Positions 51,006-59,667 of a stretch of DNA of 64,000 bases are shown one piece after another. Location of the stretch: contig CALSMP010000009.1 in the NCBI GenBank assembly GCA_943787485.1, positions 1 to 64,000 of the forward strand. Reading direction: 5' to 3'. Each line of letters opens with the position of its first letter. Position 1 is the first letter of the stretch. Origin of the DNA: an uncultured Luminiphilus sp. (GTDB lineage: Bacteria; Pseudomonadota; Gammaproteobacteria; Pseudomonadales; Halieaceae). The notes under the pieces were generated by a model. The model was not told the origin of the DNA, ran no database searches, and was given only the letters and a program-made list of their open reading frames with translations. The translations under genes were made by a program, and so were the position numbers.

Positions 51006-51447
51006 TTATCGGATTATCCATCTTGACGCAGCTTGATTTGCGTCGCTTCTGATAATCCACCTTGATGCAGCCTGATTAACATCGCTACGTATAATCCATC
51101 TCGAAGCAGCTTGACCTACATCGCTGCGAATCATCCAGCGCGTAGCCTGTCTGCCCAGCATCTGCACCGACCTCAATCGCAGCCGTGCGGCTGTTTGCCT
51201 CAGATGCAGGGTGGCTGGCCCAGCGAAAGCCGGATTGTCGTCTAGCATCCGTGCTGTTGACTACCGGCCCGGTCGGGGCGTTTTTGCTGTTCCACTTGAA
51301 GTTGTTGTAGTCGTTTTGCTCTTGAATCGCGCCAGCTACGTTGCTCACGGCAGACATGGCACCGCGTAGCTGCCCATCGGCTGAAACGGGGGCCGCTACC
51401 AGCGCCAAAGAAATTGCTAAACCAGAGATAACCGTATTCATTTTCAT
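51006..51447 (-). CDS. Small secreted protein with 13-residue tandem repeats (one extra base)
   Basis: The ATG at 51447 has GGAAGG eight bases upstream. The first frame encodes a signal peptide (MKMNTVISGLAISLALVAAP, cleaved near VSADG), then a segment with NNFKWNSKNAPTG and SGFRWASHPASEANS. A neighbouring frame encodes RWMIRSDVGQAAS, RWIIRSDVNQAAS, RWIIRSDANQAAS, RWIIR, stop. The two frames join if one base near 51150 is extra; this gives one 146-residue protein and keeps the 13-residue spacing across the join (ADAGQQAT followed by RW). In the repeat frame nearly all differences between copies are synonymous, which supports translation there. No family is recognised. A surface or self-assembling role is possible but only suggested. 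Confidence 0.62.
51013..51168 (-). repeat. 39-bp tandem repeat, four copies, coding
   Basis: Copies begin at 51013, 51052, 51091 and 51130 (plus-strand left ends), exactly 39 bp apart; the fourth is more divergent. Read on the minus strand each copy encodes 13 residues close to RWIIRSDVNQAAS. Between the three well-conserved copies the codon differences are almost all at third positions, apart from Val/Ala and Asn/Gly changes at two adjacent sites. Confidence 0.85.
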
Positions 51448-51571
51448 TGTATGCACCTTCCTATCATTCCAAGTTTATGGGCCGCTCCATGCGGCACGAA
51501 TCTGAAAGCGTGCATCCGTGACGCTGTGAGATCATCCTAGGGGGAACGTCAGAAGGACTACATCGGCCACC

Positions 51572-51588
51572 CTACCCACATGGGGTAG
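51572..51588. promoter_or_regulatory. Inverted repeat upstream of the repeat-protein gene, candidate operator
   Basis: CTACCC-ACATG-GGGTAG is a perfect inverted repeat with 6-bp arms and a 5-bp spacer, about 125 bases upstream of the repeat-protein ATG in a 181-bp gene-free stretch. No binding protein is named; a dimeric regulator such as a LuxR-type response regulator would suit the symmetry. Confidence 0.35.
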
Positions 51589-51628
51589 TAATGTTGGTGG
51601 GCGTTTAATAAAACTTAAATATTTTCAG

Positions 51629-53572
51629 TTATTGCGCGTTTTCTGGGCTGAGCGCCCGAATTTTCTGGGCTTCTGCCTCGTAAACTGCCGCCCAATCGAA
51701 GGGCACTCCGTCGGCCTGGGGGCTATCTTTTGCCGGATCCAGTCGCTCTAAATGTGCTTTCACCCCCCAGCGTCGGTCTTCACTAAAACCCGAGGCGGCC
51801 TCCAAGGGCGAGAGCATACTGCTTAGATTTGGCAACATCGGGTCACCGGCAACATTGCGAATAGCCGGGCCCTCCAGCTGCTCCTCCCCCCTGGCGGCGG
51901 CGCGGATATCTTGTCCCACCCCATCGCATTGCGTTTCCCCCAGCGTGAGTGCTCGCGCCGCATTCACGCTGCCGGCTCCCTGTAGAAAAGGGCTATAGGC
52001 GAGTCGGCCATCACGGGCGATAGCGGGCTCCGCGCTAGTAAGCATTAAACACTTTATCTCGTCGTTGCTGAGGTCCGGTTTTGCGCTTAGCAGTAAAGCA
52101 GCAATCCCGGAGACAACGGCGGCGCTTTGCGAGCTGCCCGTGGACACGAACTCTCCTCCGGCCAGCAGGTAGTTTGGATTTTCTCTCGCCAAGGTCGAAT
52201 CAGGGGGGATCAACCCCGTCATGTGGCCACCCGGTGCCAACAAGTCGGGCTTGATGTGGCCCATGGGGGTTGGCCCTCTGGAGGAAAAATTTGGGATGTA
52301 GTCATCGCGGCGATCCTCCGGTGTCCAGCTGTCCGTGAGCGCACCTACGGTAATGACGTAGGGATTGTTTCCCGGAGAACCAATTGTTTGCCAGTCCGGG
52401 CCATCGTTGCCGGCGGCAACCACGACTGTGATACCCGCTTGCCAAGCTTTGAGGACGGCTTGATTCATCGGGTCATCCCAGTAAGCAAACCTCGGTGTGG
52501 CCGTCAGCGACAGATTGAGTACCCGAATATTCAGAGGTTTTGCGTGATCAATCACCCACTGAATGCCGCGGATAATATCGAGAAAATCACCGTCCCCCTG
52601 GGGTGTCACAGCGGTGACTGGAATTAGCTGCACGTCGGGTGCAATACCCTTGAACCCCGATCCCCCCACGCGCGTCACGGGCTCGCTGTTTGCGATAATG
52701 CTGGCCATGTGGGACCCATGTCCCCCTTTGTCCTCAAGCGGCCCTGGCTCATCTGGGTTGATGGCATTGTATTGCGCAGGCACACGCAAATTTCCGTCTG
52801 TTCCCCGAGTGAGGGCCGGGTGGTCCCACAGGCCTGAATCAATAATTGCGACACCGATACCCGCCCCGGTGATGCCCGAGCGGTGTAGAAGGTCAGCCCC
52901 TACATAGCGGGTGTAATAAAAGTCGCTGCCGTTGTGTTCGTATGCGGGTAACAGTGTGACGTCACACAGAGATGTCTTCACTACAAGGTCGATCTGGTTC
53001 TGAGTCGGTGAGTTCAGGGAGTTGTCAAACGCAAGCGTAAGGGTGGACAGGCCGGGTGGCAGCACAGCGTCGGTGATCAGTGACTCAGACGTCACAGCAG
53101 CTCCAAGGATCGCCGTCCCGCCCGAGGAAGCTGCGCTCCCAAGCGTGGCTCGCGCACGGCCCCAGTCCAGTGGCCAACTTCCAAGAAAACTATTGAGCGT
53201 TACCGTTGAGTCGGTGAAATTGTGTATCCGCCAGCTAAGGCTTTGCGTCGTAAAGGAGGCCTGAACGTCACCTGCGATGGCACATTCACGCTGTTCGGGA
53301 GGTTGTGTTGGATTGAAGTCCTCCACTAATCGCTGAACAGCGGTAGAGGCTCGCAAGGGTTCCAGCATGTCGGCGGCTATCTCGCCACCGATGCCGTTTA
53401 CCAGGGGGAGCGTGTGGGTCAGGCGGCCCTGCACGGACGACAGGGCTTCACGCAGGGCCTCAGCATCTTGGCCCTGCAGTAATACCTGAACCCTGCTTTC
53501 CTGCGCGTCACTGGTTGCAGCCGCCAGGAGTAGGGTGCTCCATAACAATGGGATTACGACGAACACTTTCAC
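51629..53572 (-). CDS. Secreted subtilisin-like serine peptidase (S8)
   Basis: 647 residues. A signal peptide (MKVFVVIPLLWSTLLLAAAT) is followed by a propeptide-like region with an N-terminal I9-type pattern (VQVLLQGQDAEALREALSSVQGRL). The S8 catalytic residues are intact: Asp in VAIIDSGLWDHP (about 244), His in KGGHGSHMASII (about 284) and Ser in STGSSQSAAVVSGIAA (about 481), where the usual GTS reads GSS. The oxyanion Asn lies in AAGNDGPDW. An additional C-terminal extension of about 100 residues lacks a recognised domain. It is exported and lies next to the small secreted repeat protein. Confidence 0.92.
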   Translation of the reverse strand: MKVFVVIPLLWSTLLLAAATSDAQESRVQVLLQGQDAEALREALSSVQGRLTHTLPLVNGIGGEIAADMLEPLRASTAVQRLVEDFNPTQPPEQRECAIAGDVQASFTTQSLSWRIHNFTDSTVTLNSFLGSWPLDWGRARATLGSAASSGGTAILGAAVTSESLITDAVLPPGLSTLTLAFDNSLNSPTQNQIDLVVKTSLCDVTLLPAYEHNGSDFYYTRYVGADLLHRSGITGAGIGVAIIDSGLWDHPALTRGTDGNLRVPAQYNAINPDEPGPLEDKGGHGSHMASIIANSEPVTRVGGSGFKGIAPDVQLIPVTAVTPQGDGDFLDIIRGIQWVIDHAKPLNIRVLNLSLTATPRFAYWDDPMNQAVLKAWQAGITVVVAAGNDGPDWQTIGSPGNNPYVITVGALTDSWTPEDRRDDYIPNFSSRGPTPMGHIKPDLLAPGGHMTGLIPPDSTLARENPNYLLAGGEFVSTGSSQSAAVVSGIAALLLSAKPDLSNDEIKCLMLTSAEPAIARDGRLAYSPFLQGAGSVNAARALTLGETQCDGVGQDIRAAARGEEQLEGPAIRNVAGDPMLPNLSSMLSPLEAASGFSEDRRWGVKAHLERLDPAKDSPQADGVPFDWAAVYEAEAQKIRALSPENAQ

Positions 53573-53577
53573 AGCAC

Positions 53578-55392
53578 CTAATTGGCGGTTGATGTCGCCG
53601 CAGTGGAAATATCGTAGCTCACTTCTTGCAGCGCCTTGAGTTCTTCAACCAATACCGGCTTTGAATACAGATAGCCCTGAAGGCTGTCGCAGGCGTTTTG
53701 AATCAACAACTGCGCCTGTTCCTGTGTTTCTACGCCCTCGGCAATTACCTTTATACCGAGCGCTTGCCCCAATCGAAGGATCGCCTTAACAATGCCATCG
53801 CCATGCTCGGTACCTGTTCGCGAAATAAACGCCCGATCAATCTTAAGCGTGTCGATTGGAAAATCCTGCAAGTAACTTAGGGATGAGTAGCCGGTACCAA
53901 AGTCATCAATGGCAAGTCGGAAGCCTTTGGATTTCAGAGCACTGAGCTTGGTAAGGCTGTCAGCCGCATCTGACATGACCACCCCCTCTGTTAACTCCAG
54001 TTCGATGGTCCGCTTGGCAGACAGCGTGCCCAGCATTTCGCCAAGCATCTCGACAAAATTAGATTGCGTAAATTGTAAGGGCGACAGGTTAATACCGATG
54101 GTCCAATTCAGCGGGAAAGCCGCTTCGTGTTGCGCGACATCCTGACTGATGCGCCGAACAATCCAGTTACCCAAAGCAATAATCTGCCCACTTCCCTCAG
54201 CAATATCGACAAACTTATCCGGCGGAATCATACCGAGATCTGGGTGTTGCCACCGGACCAGTGCCTCGACCCCTTCAATTTTGCCGGTGGACGCCTGTAT
54301 CTGCGGCTGATACATCATGAATAGTTGGTCCCCAGATATTAGGGCCGTGTTGAGGTCGTTTTCGAGCACTAGCCGCTCTTGAGTGTCGTCGGCCAGTGAC
54401 GTGTCATAGCGACGGAAATGGCATCGGCCGATTTTTTGCGACGCCCGAAGAGCCAGACCCGCTTCACGCACTAGCTCTTCACTCGTGGCGCTATCAGCAG
54501 CACGCGATGTGACACCAATATTCGGTGATAGCAGAAGCTGATAGTGGGTCAGCACTACTGGGTCATCGAGGATATCCAAGACAATTTGTGCCAGAGCATC
54601 CAGGCGTTGATCGTTCGCATTTCGAACGACTATGCTGAACTCGCTACCACCGGTGCGCATCAAGTCAATGGTTTCATCAGCTGGGGGACTGGTCTGCACA
54701 TTGGCATCAACGGCGAAAGAGGTGGGAGCCTCCTTCGCCAAACCGTCCTTCACGCCGCGCGCGATCGCATTAAGTATTTGATCGCCGGCATCATGTCCCA
54801 GTGAATCGTTAATACGCTTGAAATGATCAATGCTGAGCAGGAGCAAGCCTACTGTAGCCGTCTCCATCCTGTTTGGCCCGGTATTGCGTGACATATGTTC
54901 GAGGAAACTCGATCGGTTGGGAAGACCTGTGAGTTGGTCGTGATAAGCGAGATATTCCAGGTCAGCTTCCCTCGCTTGCAGGGCTGTGAAGTCGGCGGCG
55001 GAGCGCAACATGTAACGCACGTCTCGCGACAATAGCGACCAGTTTATGGGCTTTGTTTTGTACTGAGTTGCTCCCGATTGAAACCCCTCGTCAATCGAGT
55101 CGCGATCATCCGCACCAGTAGCAATAAGAATCGGCACGTTCTCGCCCTGAGGCAGCTGGCGAATCCTCGCACACACCTCAAAGCCATTCAGGTTGGGCAT
55201 TTCGATGTCTAGAAAGATCAGGTCTGGCAGGTCCCGTAGAAAAGATTCTACGGCTTGCAGACCATCGGCCGCCTCAGTCACTTTCATGCCGGCTTCTTCA
55301 AGGCATTCCTTCGCGAGCAGCCGCACCATGGGATCGTCGTCACAGACGAGGATAGTGGGCGGCTTTGATTCTGCTGACGTCACTGCAGACAT
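53578..55392 (-). CDS. Response regulator with GGDEF and EAL domains
   Basis: 604 residues. Receiver: VCDDDPMVRLLAKE and the phosphoacceptor Asp in DLIFLDIEMPN. Next comes a GGDEF domain in which the signature reads GGSEF (about residue 246), so cyclase activity is doubtful. Then an EAL domain (EGVEALVRWQHPDLG, DDFGTGYSSLSYL) keeps the core metal-binding residues, so c-di-GMP hydrolysis is the likely output, perhaps with GTP-binding control by the GGDEF domain. It is five bases downstream of nothing on its own strand; the subtilase gene follows it six bases after its stop, so the pair may be one operon. Confidence 0.9.
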   Translation of the reverse strand: MSAVTSAESKPPTILVCDDDPMVRLLAKECLEEAGMKVTEAADGLQAVESFLRDLPDLIFLDIEMPNLNGFEVCARIRQLPQGENVPILIATGADDRDSIDEGFQSGATQYKTKPINWSLLSRDVRYMLRSAADFTALQAREADLEYLAYHDQLTGLPNRSSFLEHMSRNTGPNRMETATVGLLLLSIDHFKRINDSLGHDAGDQILNAIARGVKDGLAKEAPTSFAVDANVQTSPPADETIDLMRTGGSEFSIVVRNANDQRLDALAQIVLDILDDPVVLTHYQLLLSPNIGVTSRAADSATSEELVREAGLALRASQKIGRCHFRRYDTSLADDTQERLVLENDLNTALISGDQLFMMYQPQIQASTGKIEGVEALVRWQHPDLGMIPPDKFVDIAEGSGQIIALGNWIVRRISQDVAQHEAAFPLNWTIGINLSPLQFTQSNFVEMLGEMLGTLSAKRTIELELTEGVVMSDAADSLTKLSALKSKGFRLAIDDFGTGYSSLSYLQDFPIDTLKIDRAFISRTGTEHGDGIVKAILRLGQALGIKVIAEGVETQEQAQLLIQNACDSLQGYLYSKPVLVEELKALQEVSYDISTAATSTAN

Positions 55393-55485
55393 GATCGTGT
55401 AAACCCGAGTCCTTGGGATAACCTTAGGTTAGCACCTTACTCTCCCTACAACACCCTAGTCTTATCACAATACCGGCGGTGGGTC

Positions 55486-55512
55486 TTGCAACTCGTCACT
55501 TTGTGCTAGTAT
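55486..55512 (+). promoter_or_regulatory. Candidate promoter of nadA
   Basis: TTGCAA (55486-55491) and TAGTAT (55507-55512) are 15 bp apart, and the -10 box is preceded by TGC, an extended -10. If used, transcription starts near 55520, downstream of the GTG at 55479, which supports the ATG at 55545 as the nadA start. Confidence 0.4.
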
Positions 55513-55544
55513 TTTCGGCCGTTTTCACTGCGGTCACGCCGGTC

Positions 55545-56621
55545 ATGTCTATCGCCGAAGACAAGCTAGTCAAAATTCGCGAACAGGTTACGCAGCACCT
55601 GAACACCGCGCAGAGCACGAGCCTGAGCGAGGCCGATCGCGCCCTTTTGGCAGCGCGTATTCGTGAAGCCTTGGTCCGCGAAAATGCCGTCATTGTCGCG
55701 CACTATTACACAGCACCGGAAATACAGGCCTTGGCAGAGGCCACCGGCGGCTGCGTTTCGGATTCCCTGGAGATGGCGCGATTCGGACGCGACCATCCAG
55801 CGGACACGCTGATTGTCGCGGGTGTTCGTTTCATGGGTGAGACCGCCAAAATATTGACGCCCCATAAACGCGTCCTGATGCCCGATCTTGAAGCAACCTG
55901 CTCGCTCGACCTCGGTTGTCCTGCTGAGGAGTTTTCTCAGTTCTGTGATGCCCACCCAGACCGGGAAGTCGTCGTGTACGCCAACACTTCTGCAGCGGTT
56001 AAGGCCCGCGCAGATTGGGTGGTGACCTCCAGTATTGCGCTTGATGTGGCAGAACATTTGGCAGATGAGGGCAAGAAGATTATCTGGGCGCCTGACCGAC
56101 ACCTGGGTGCCTACGTCCAGCGCGAGACCGGTGCTGATGTCTTGATGTGGGATGGTGCCTGTATCGTGCATGAGGAATTCAAGGCACGCGGTGTGGCAGA
56201 TTTAAAACGCGTCTACCCCGATGCGGCGGTGCTCGTGCACCCGGAGTCTCCCGCCTCGGTGATCGAGTTGGCAGATCGGGTGGGTTCCACCACGCAAATC
56301 ATTAATGCGGCCAAATCGATGGCCAACCAGCAGTTTATTGTTGCCACCGACCAGGGCATTTTTTACAAGTTGCAACAGGCGGCCCCCGACAAGCAGTTCA
56401 TCATTGCTCCTACCGCCGGTGAAGGGGCGACCTGCCGCAGTTGCGCGAATTGTCCGTGGATGGCAATGAATGATCTGCAACGGCTAGCGTCGGTCTTTGA
56501 ACGCTCGGAGGACAATGAAATTCACGTTGATCCTGGTCTCGGTGAGGCGGCCATGAAGCCTCTCGATCGCATGCTTAACTTTGCGGCGACGCTGAATAAC
56601 GGTGTTATTAGCGGTCGCTGA
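55545..56621 (+). CDS. nadA: Quinolinate synthase A
   Basis: 358 residues from the ATG at 55545, a normal length for the long NadA form (E. coli 347). NadA makes quinolinate from iminoaspartate and dihydroxyacetone phosphate with a [4Fe-4S] cluster. Visible landmarks are [29 protein letters not shown] and the Cys-containing blocks [16 protein letters not shown] and [21 protein letters not shown] at 55479 would add 22 hydrophobic residues but is upstream of the putative promoter. It is transcribed divergently from the GGDEF-EAL gene. Confidence 0.95.
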   Translation: MSIAEDKLVKIREQVTQHLNTAQSTSLSEADRALLAARIREALVRENAVIVAHYYTAPEIQALAEATGGCVSDSLEMARFGRDHPADTLIVAGVRFMGETAKILTPHKRVLMPDLEATCSLDLGCPAEEFSQFCDAHPDREVVVYANTSAAVKARADWVVTSSIALDVAEHLADEGKKIIWAPDRHLGAYVQRETGADVLMWDGACIVHEEFKARGVADLKRVYPDAAVLVHPESPASVIELADRVGSTTQIINAAKSMANQQFIVATDQGIFYKLQQAAPDKQFIIAPTAGEGATCRSCANCPWMAMNDLQRLASVFERSEDNEIHVDPGLGEAAMKPLDRMLNFAATLNNGVISGR

Positions 56622-56634
56622 TCGACGTGCTGGA

Positions 56635-56682
56635 CTTAGCCTTTATCAAATTTAGCCTTTATCCGATTTAGCCCTTGTCCAG
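56635..56682 (-). repeat. 16-bp tandem repeat, three copies, covering the bepA 3' end
   Basis: The units at 56635, 56651 and 56667 (cttagcctttatcaaa, tttagcctttatccga, tttagcccttgtccag) are 16 bp long. On the minus strand each contains a TAA (56636, 56652, 56668), so bepA is followed by stop codons in all three frames, because 16 is not a multiple of three. Confidence 0.8.
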
Positions 56683-58149
56683 TGCGGCGCGCATATCGAT
56701 GATTTGGCTGAGACGTTCGTTGATCTGTGCTGAACGAGTGAAGTCATCACCCACGAGCTGCAGAGCATAACTTAATTGCCGCTGTGCGGCGTCGAGATTA
56801 CCCACCAAAATAAAGTACTCCGCTCGCGATTGGTGCAAGCCAATGATGTTGCCACTGAGCCCTTGCACTTCCGCCAGCAGGTACCAGAGACCCGGATCAT
56901 TGGGCTTTTGGCGCGACTGTCCTATCAACACTTCTTCGGCTAGATGTGGTTCACCAGCCTGCTGCAATGCGTGGGCATATGCCATGGTCAGGGGATGATT
57001 GCCAGGCGAAACGCGCAGCCGTCGCTCTAATTTTTGAGCGGCGAGACTCGCCTTACCGCCGGCGATCGCGATGTCGGCGTCAGCCAGCACATACTCGATA
57101 CGCTGCTCGTTATCCGCCCAAATATCATCCAACGCCAACGCGGCCTCTTGGGGTCTGCCGGCTTTGGCTAGCGCCAAAGCCAGACCGTAAATCGCCGCTT
57201 CCCTTGACCTCGGATTACCGTCTAACTCATTTTTAAACATGGTGACGGCTTCTTCAGGGGTATCCGCCAGCGACACTGCAACCCTCGCCCGCATCAACTG
57301 ATACTGCAGGCTGACCGGTCGGATTCGCTTGGGATACTGCATTGCACGGGTTCGGGTGTCGGCGATTCGTTTTTCTGACAATGGGTGGGTGCGGAGAAAT
57401 TCGGGGAGGCGGTTCGCGCTACTGTAACGGGTAGACGCCAGCATGCGCTCAAACATTGCGGGAGCGGCATAGGGATCTAGCCCCGCCTCATAGAGCAGGC
57501 GTAATCCAACACGATCTGCCTCGGCTTCGTTGGCACGGCTGTAGCGGAGCTGTTGATCCTGTAACGCGGCTTGAGTGGCGGTCATGGCAGCGAGACCTGC
57601 ATCGGTGCCGGCCGTGGCCGCCAGCAAAATTCCGGCGAGCAGCCCCGCAATATTGAGCGGCGACTGGCTTTGCGAAAGCTCGACCCCCCGTGAAAAGTGG
57701 CGCTGGGAAAGGTGGGCAATTTCATGGGCCATGACGGTTGCAAACTCATCCTCGGTTTGCGCGTATTGGAATAGCCCGGTGTGCACGCCGATGACACCTC
57801 CTGGCACAGCAAAGGCATTGATATTGGGGTTATCGACGATGACCAGCTCAATGCGGCGATCCTTAAGATCGCTATGGGTTACCAGATCAAAAACGATGGA
57901 CTCCAAGTAGCCGTAGAGGAGCGGGTCATTGACCGTGGGTGCTTGGCGTCGAAACGCTTTCAGCCAGCTTTGGCCCAGGTTGTACTCAAACTCTGAGGAA
58001 AACAGACTGGTACTGGACTCCCCCAGATTGGGAATTTTTAGATCCTCGGTGACGCCGTGGCTATGGTGGGGAATCAGCAGTGCGGCAGCCAACACCAACC
58101 CAGCCAAAATGGTGGGGTTCAAGGCCTTAACTGGTGTTTTAGGTAGCAT
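56668..58149 (-). CDS. bepA: Periplasmic zinc metalloprotease/chaperone BepA (M48)
   Basis: 493 residues. The signal peptide is followed by an M48 peptidase domain with zinc motif HEIAH (about residue 141, in MAHEIAHLSQRHF), and the third ligand Glu in EAEADRVGLRL. TPR-like helices fill the C-terminal half (GLALALAKAGRPQEAALAL, YAHALQQAGEPHLAEEV). BepA (YfgC) repairs or degrades stalled LptD and BamA in the periplasm. The length matches E. coli BepA (487). The C-terminus lies inside a 16-bp triple repeat. It is divergent from tusA. Confidence 0.93.
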   Translation of the reverse strand: MLPKTPVKALNPTILAGLVLAAALLIPHHSHGVTEDLKIPNLGESSTSLFSSEFEYNLGQSWLKAFRRQAPTVNDPLLYGYLESIVFDLVTHSDLKDRRIELVIVDNPNINAFAVPGGVIGVHTGLFQYAQTEDEFATVMAHEIAHLSQRHFSRGVELSQSQSPLNIAGLLAGILLAATAGTDAGLAAMTATQAALQDQQLRYSRANEAEADRVGLRLLYEAGLDPYAAPAMFERMLASTRYSSANRLPEFLRTHPLSEKRIADTRTRAMQYPKRIRPVSLQYQLMRARVAVSLADTPEEAVTMFKNELDGNPRSREAAIYGLALALAKAGRPQEAALALDDIWADNEQRIEYVLADADIAIAGGKASLAAQKLERRLRVSPGNHPLTMAYAHALQQAGEPHLAEEVLIGQSRQKPNDPGLWYLLAEVQGLSGNIIGLHQSRAEYFILVGNLDAAQRQLSYALQLVGDDFTRSAQINERLSQIIDMRAALDKG

Positions 58150-58286
58150 GCTCGCACTTTATCGCAACTGAAGGGGAAGTGATGACAAGAATAAACTGAT
58201 GTTTGGTAAATATTCAGGATCTATCCAGTCTTGAGGGGCAAGGCGGTATACTAGCCGACCAAGCGATGGACCCTGCCTCGACACTC

Positions 58287-58523
58287 ATGAGCAAAGCAGC
58301 CCCCCACAAACACATTGACGCCCGCGGTCAGCAGTGCCCAATGCCCCTGCTTATGGCCAAGCGGGGCCTGCGCGAGTTGGAGTCGGGGATGGTGCTTGAG
58401 CTTATCGCGACTGATCCCGGTTCCGAGCGAGACTTCCGATCTCTCGAGAGGTTGGGGGGCCATCGGGTGGAGACGGAAGTGTCCGACGACGGCATTTATT
58501 GCCACCGAATTACCAAGGCTTAG
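58287..58523 (+). CDS. tusA: TusA/SirA-like sulfur carrier protein
   Basis: 78 residues, a typical TusA length, starting at the ATG at 58287; an in-frame ATG at 58266 is possible. The persulfide Cys lies in HIDARGQQCPMPLLMAK, the family hallmark. TusA relays sulfur from IscS for tRNA 2-thiouridine synthesis and other sulfur transfer. Its gene sits between bepA and perM, a frequent arrangement in gammaproteobacteria; the perM ATG follows its stop by two bases. Confidence 0.9.
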   Translation: MSKAAPHKHIDARGQQCPMPLLMAKRGLRELESGMVLELIATDPGSERDFRSLERLGGHRVETEVSDDGIYCHRITKA

Positions 58524-58525
58524 AC

Positions 58526-59591
58526 ATGCTAAACGTCCTGAAAAAGTGGTATCACCGGTATCTGAATGAAGAAGAGTCAATCCTTCTGCTCGCTCTACTA
58601 GTGACCGGTCTTGTCATCCTTCTTTCTGTGGGGGATATCCTCACGCCCGTTTTTTGTGGCCGTTATTTTGGCGTATCTCATGCAGGGTATCGCCAATCAG
58701 CTGCAAGATTGGGGGCTTTCAGCACGACTCAGCGTTGGCTGTGCTATGGCGCTTTTTATCAGTTCTTTTTTTGGTGTATTGCTGGGCTTATTGCCTCTCG
58801 TGTGGCGCCAGCTCGTCAGTTTGGCCAAGGAGGCCCCCGCGATGGTGGAGCAGGGGCGCGAGGCGCTATCGGTATTACCCCAAAGTTACCCGTCACTTGT
58901 CAGCCAGCAGCAGATCAATCAAATGATGAATGCTATCCAGGGCGAAATGGCCGAGTTTGGACAGATCGTGGTCGCCAAGGGCTTTAGCAGCATCCCCGTG
59001 TTACTCGCCTTGATGGTGTACATGGTGCTGATTCCACTGCTGGTGTTCTTTTTGTTGAAAGACCGAGAAAAAATTGTGCGTTGGGGCACCGCTTTCCTTC
59101 CTGCACAACGGCCTTTGCTGAATTCGATCTGGGCGCAAATGAACCGCCAGTTTGCTAACTATGCCCGCGGCAAAGTCATCGAGATTATCGTCGTGGGCAT
59201 TGTTAGCTATGCCACCTTCAAAGTCTTTGGGATGAATTATGCTGCGCTGTTGGGACTGCTCGTTGGGCTCTCGGTGATCATTCCCTACATCGGTGCTGCG
59301 CTGGTCACAGTGCCTGTGCTGATGGTGGCGTTTTTTCAGTGGGGCCTGACCAATGATTTTTATTGGGTGTTTTTTGCCTACGGAATTATTCAGGCACTTG
59401 ATGGCAATGTGCTGGTGCCTTTGCTCTTCAGCGAGGCGGTCAATCTGCATCCGGTCGCTATCATCGTTGCGGTCCTGTTTTTTGGCGGTATCTGGGGCGT
59501 TTGGGGTGTCTTTTTTGCGATTCCTCTGGCGACCTTGGTTAGTGCGATTGTGAGTGCTTGGCCATCGCGCGGCATGGAACCTACGGCCTAA
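58526..59591 (+). CDS. perM: PerM/AI-2E family transporter (frameshifted by one extra base)
   Basis: The N-terminus (MLNVLKKWYHRYLNEEESI, a hydrophobic segment, then SVGDILTP) is in one frame and the rest, from FFVAVILAYLMQGI, in another. Removing one base near 58649 joins them into 354 residues, a normal AI-2E exporter-family length. Later membrane segments and VGLSVIIPYIGAALV are family landmarks. The substrate is not known, despite the family's AI-2 name. The break is most likely a sequence error of the same type as in dnaK and grpE. Confidence 0.88.
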
Positions 59592-59667
59592 GAAACGGTC
59601 CAACGCCCCCGTATTTGTAAGTGTTTTTTGATGTAGAACATCCAGATGTTATCTATCGGAGGAAGTG

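Noticed and set aside
51013-51168. CRISPR-like array reading of the 39-bp repeats
   Set aside because: The units are directly adjacent with no spacers, they vary at third codon positions, and no cas gene is nearby.
55479-55544. GTG start extending nadA by 22 residues
   Set aside because: It lies upstream of a good candidate promoter and adds a hydrophobic stretch not expected in a cytoplasmic iron-sulfur enzyme.
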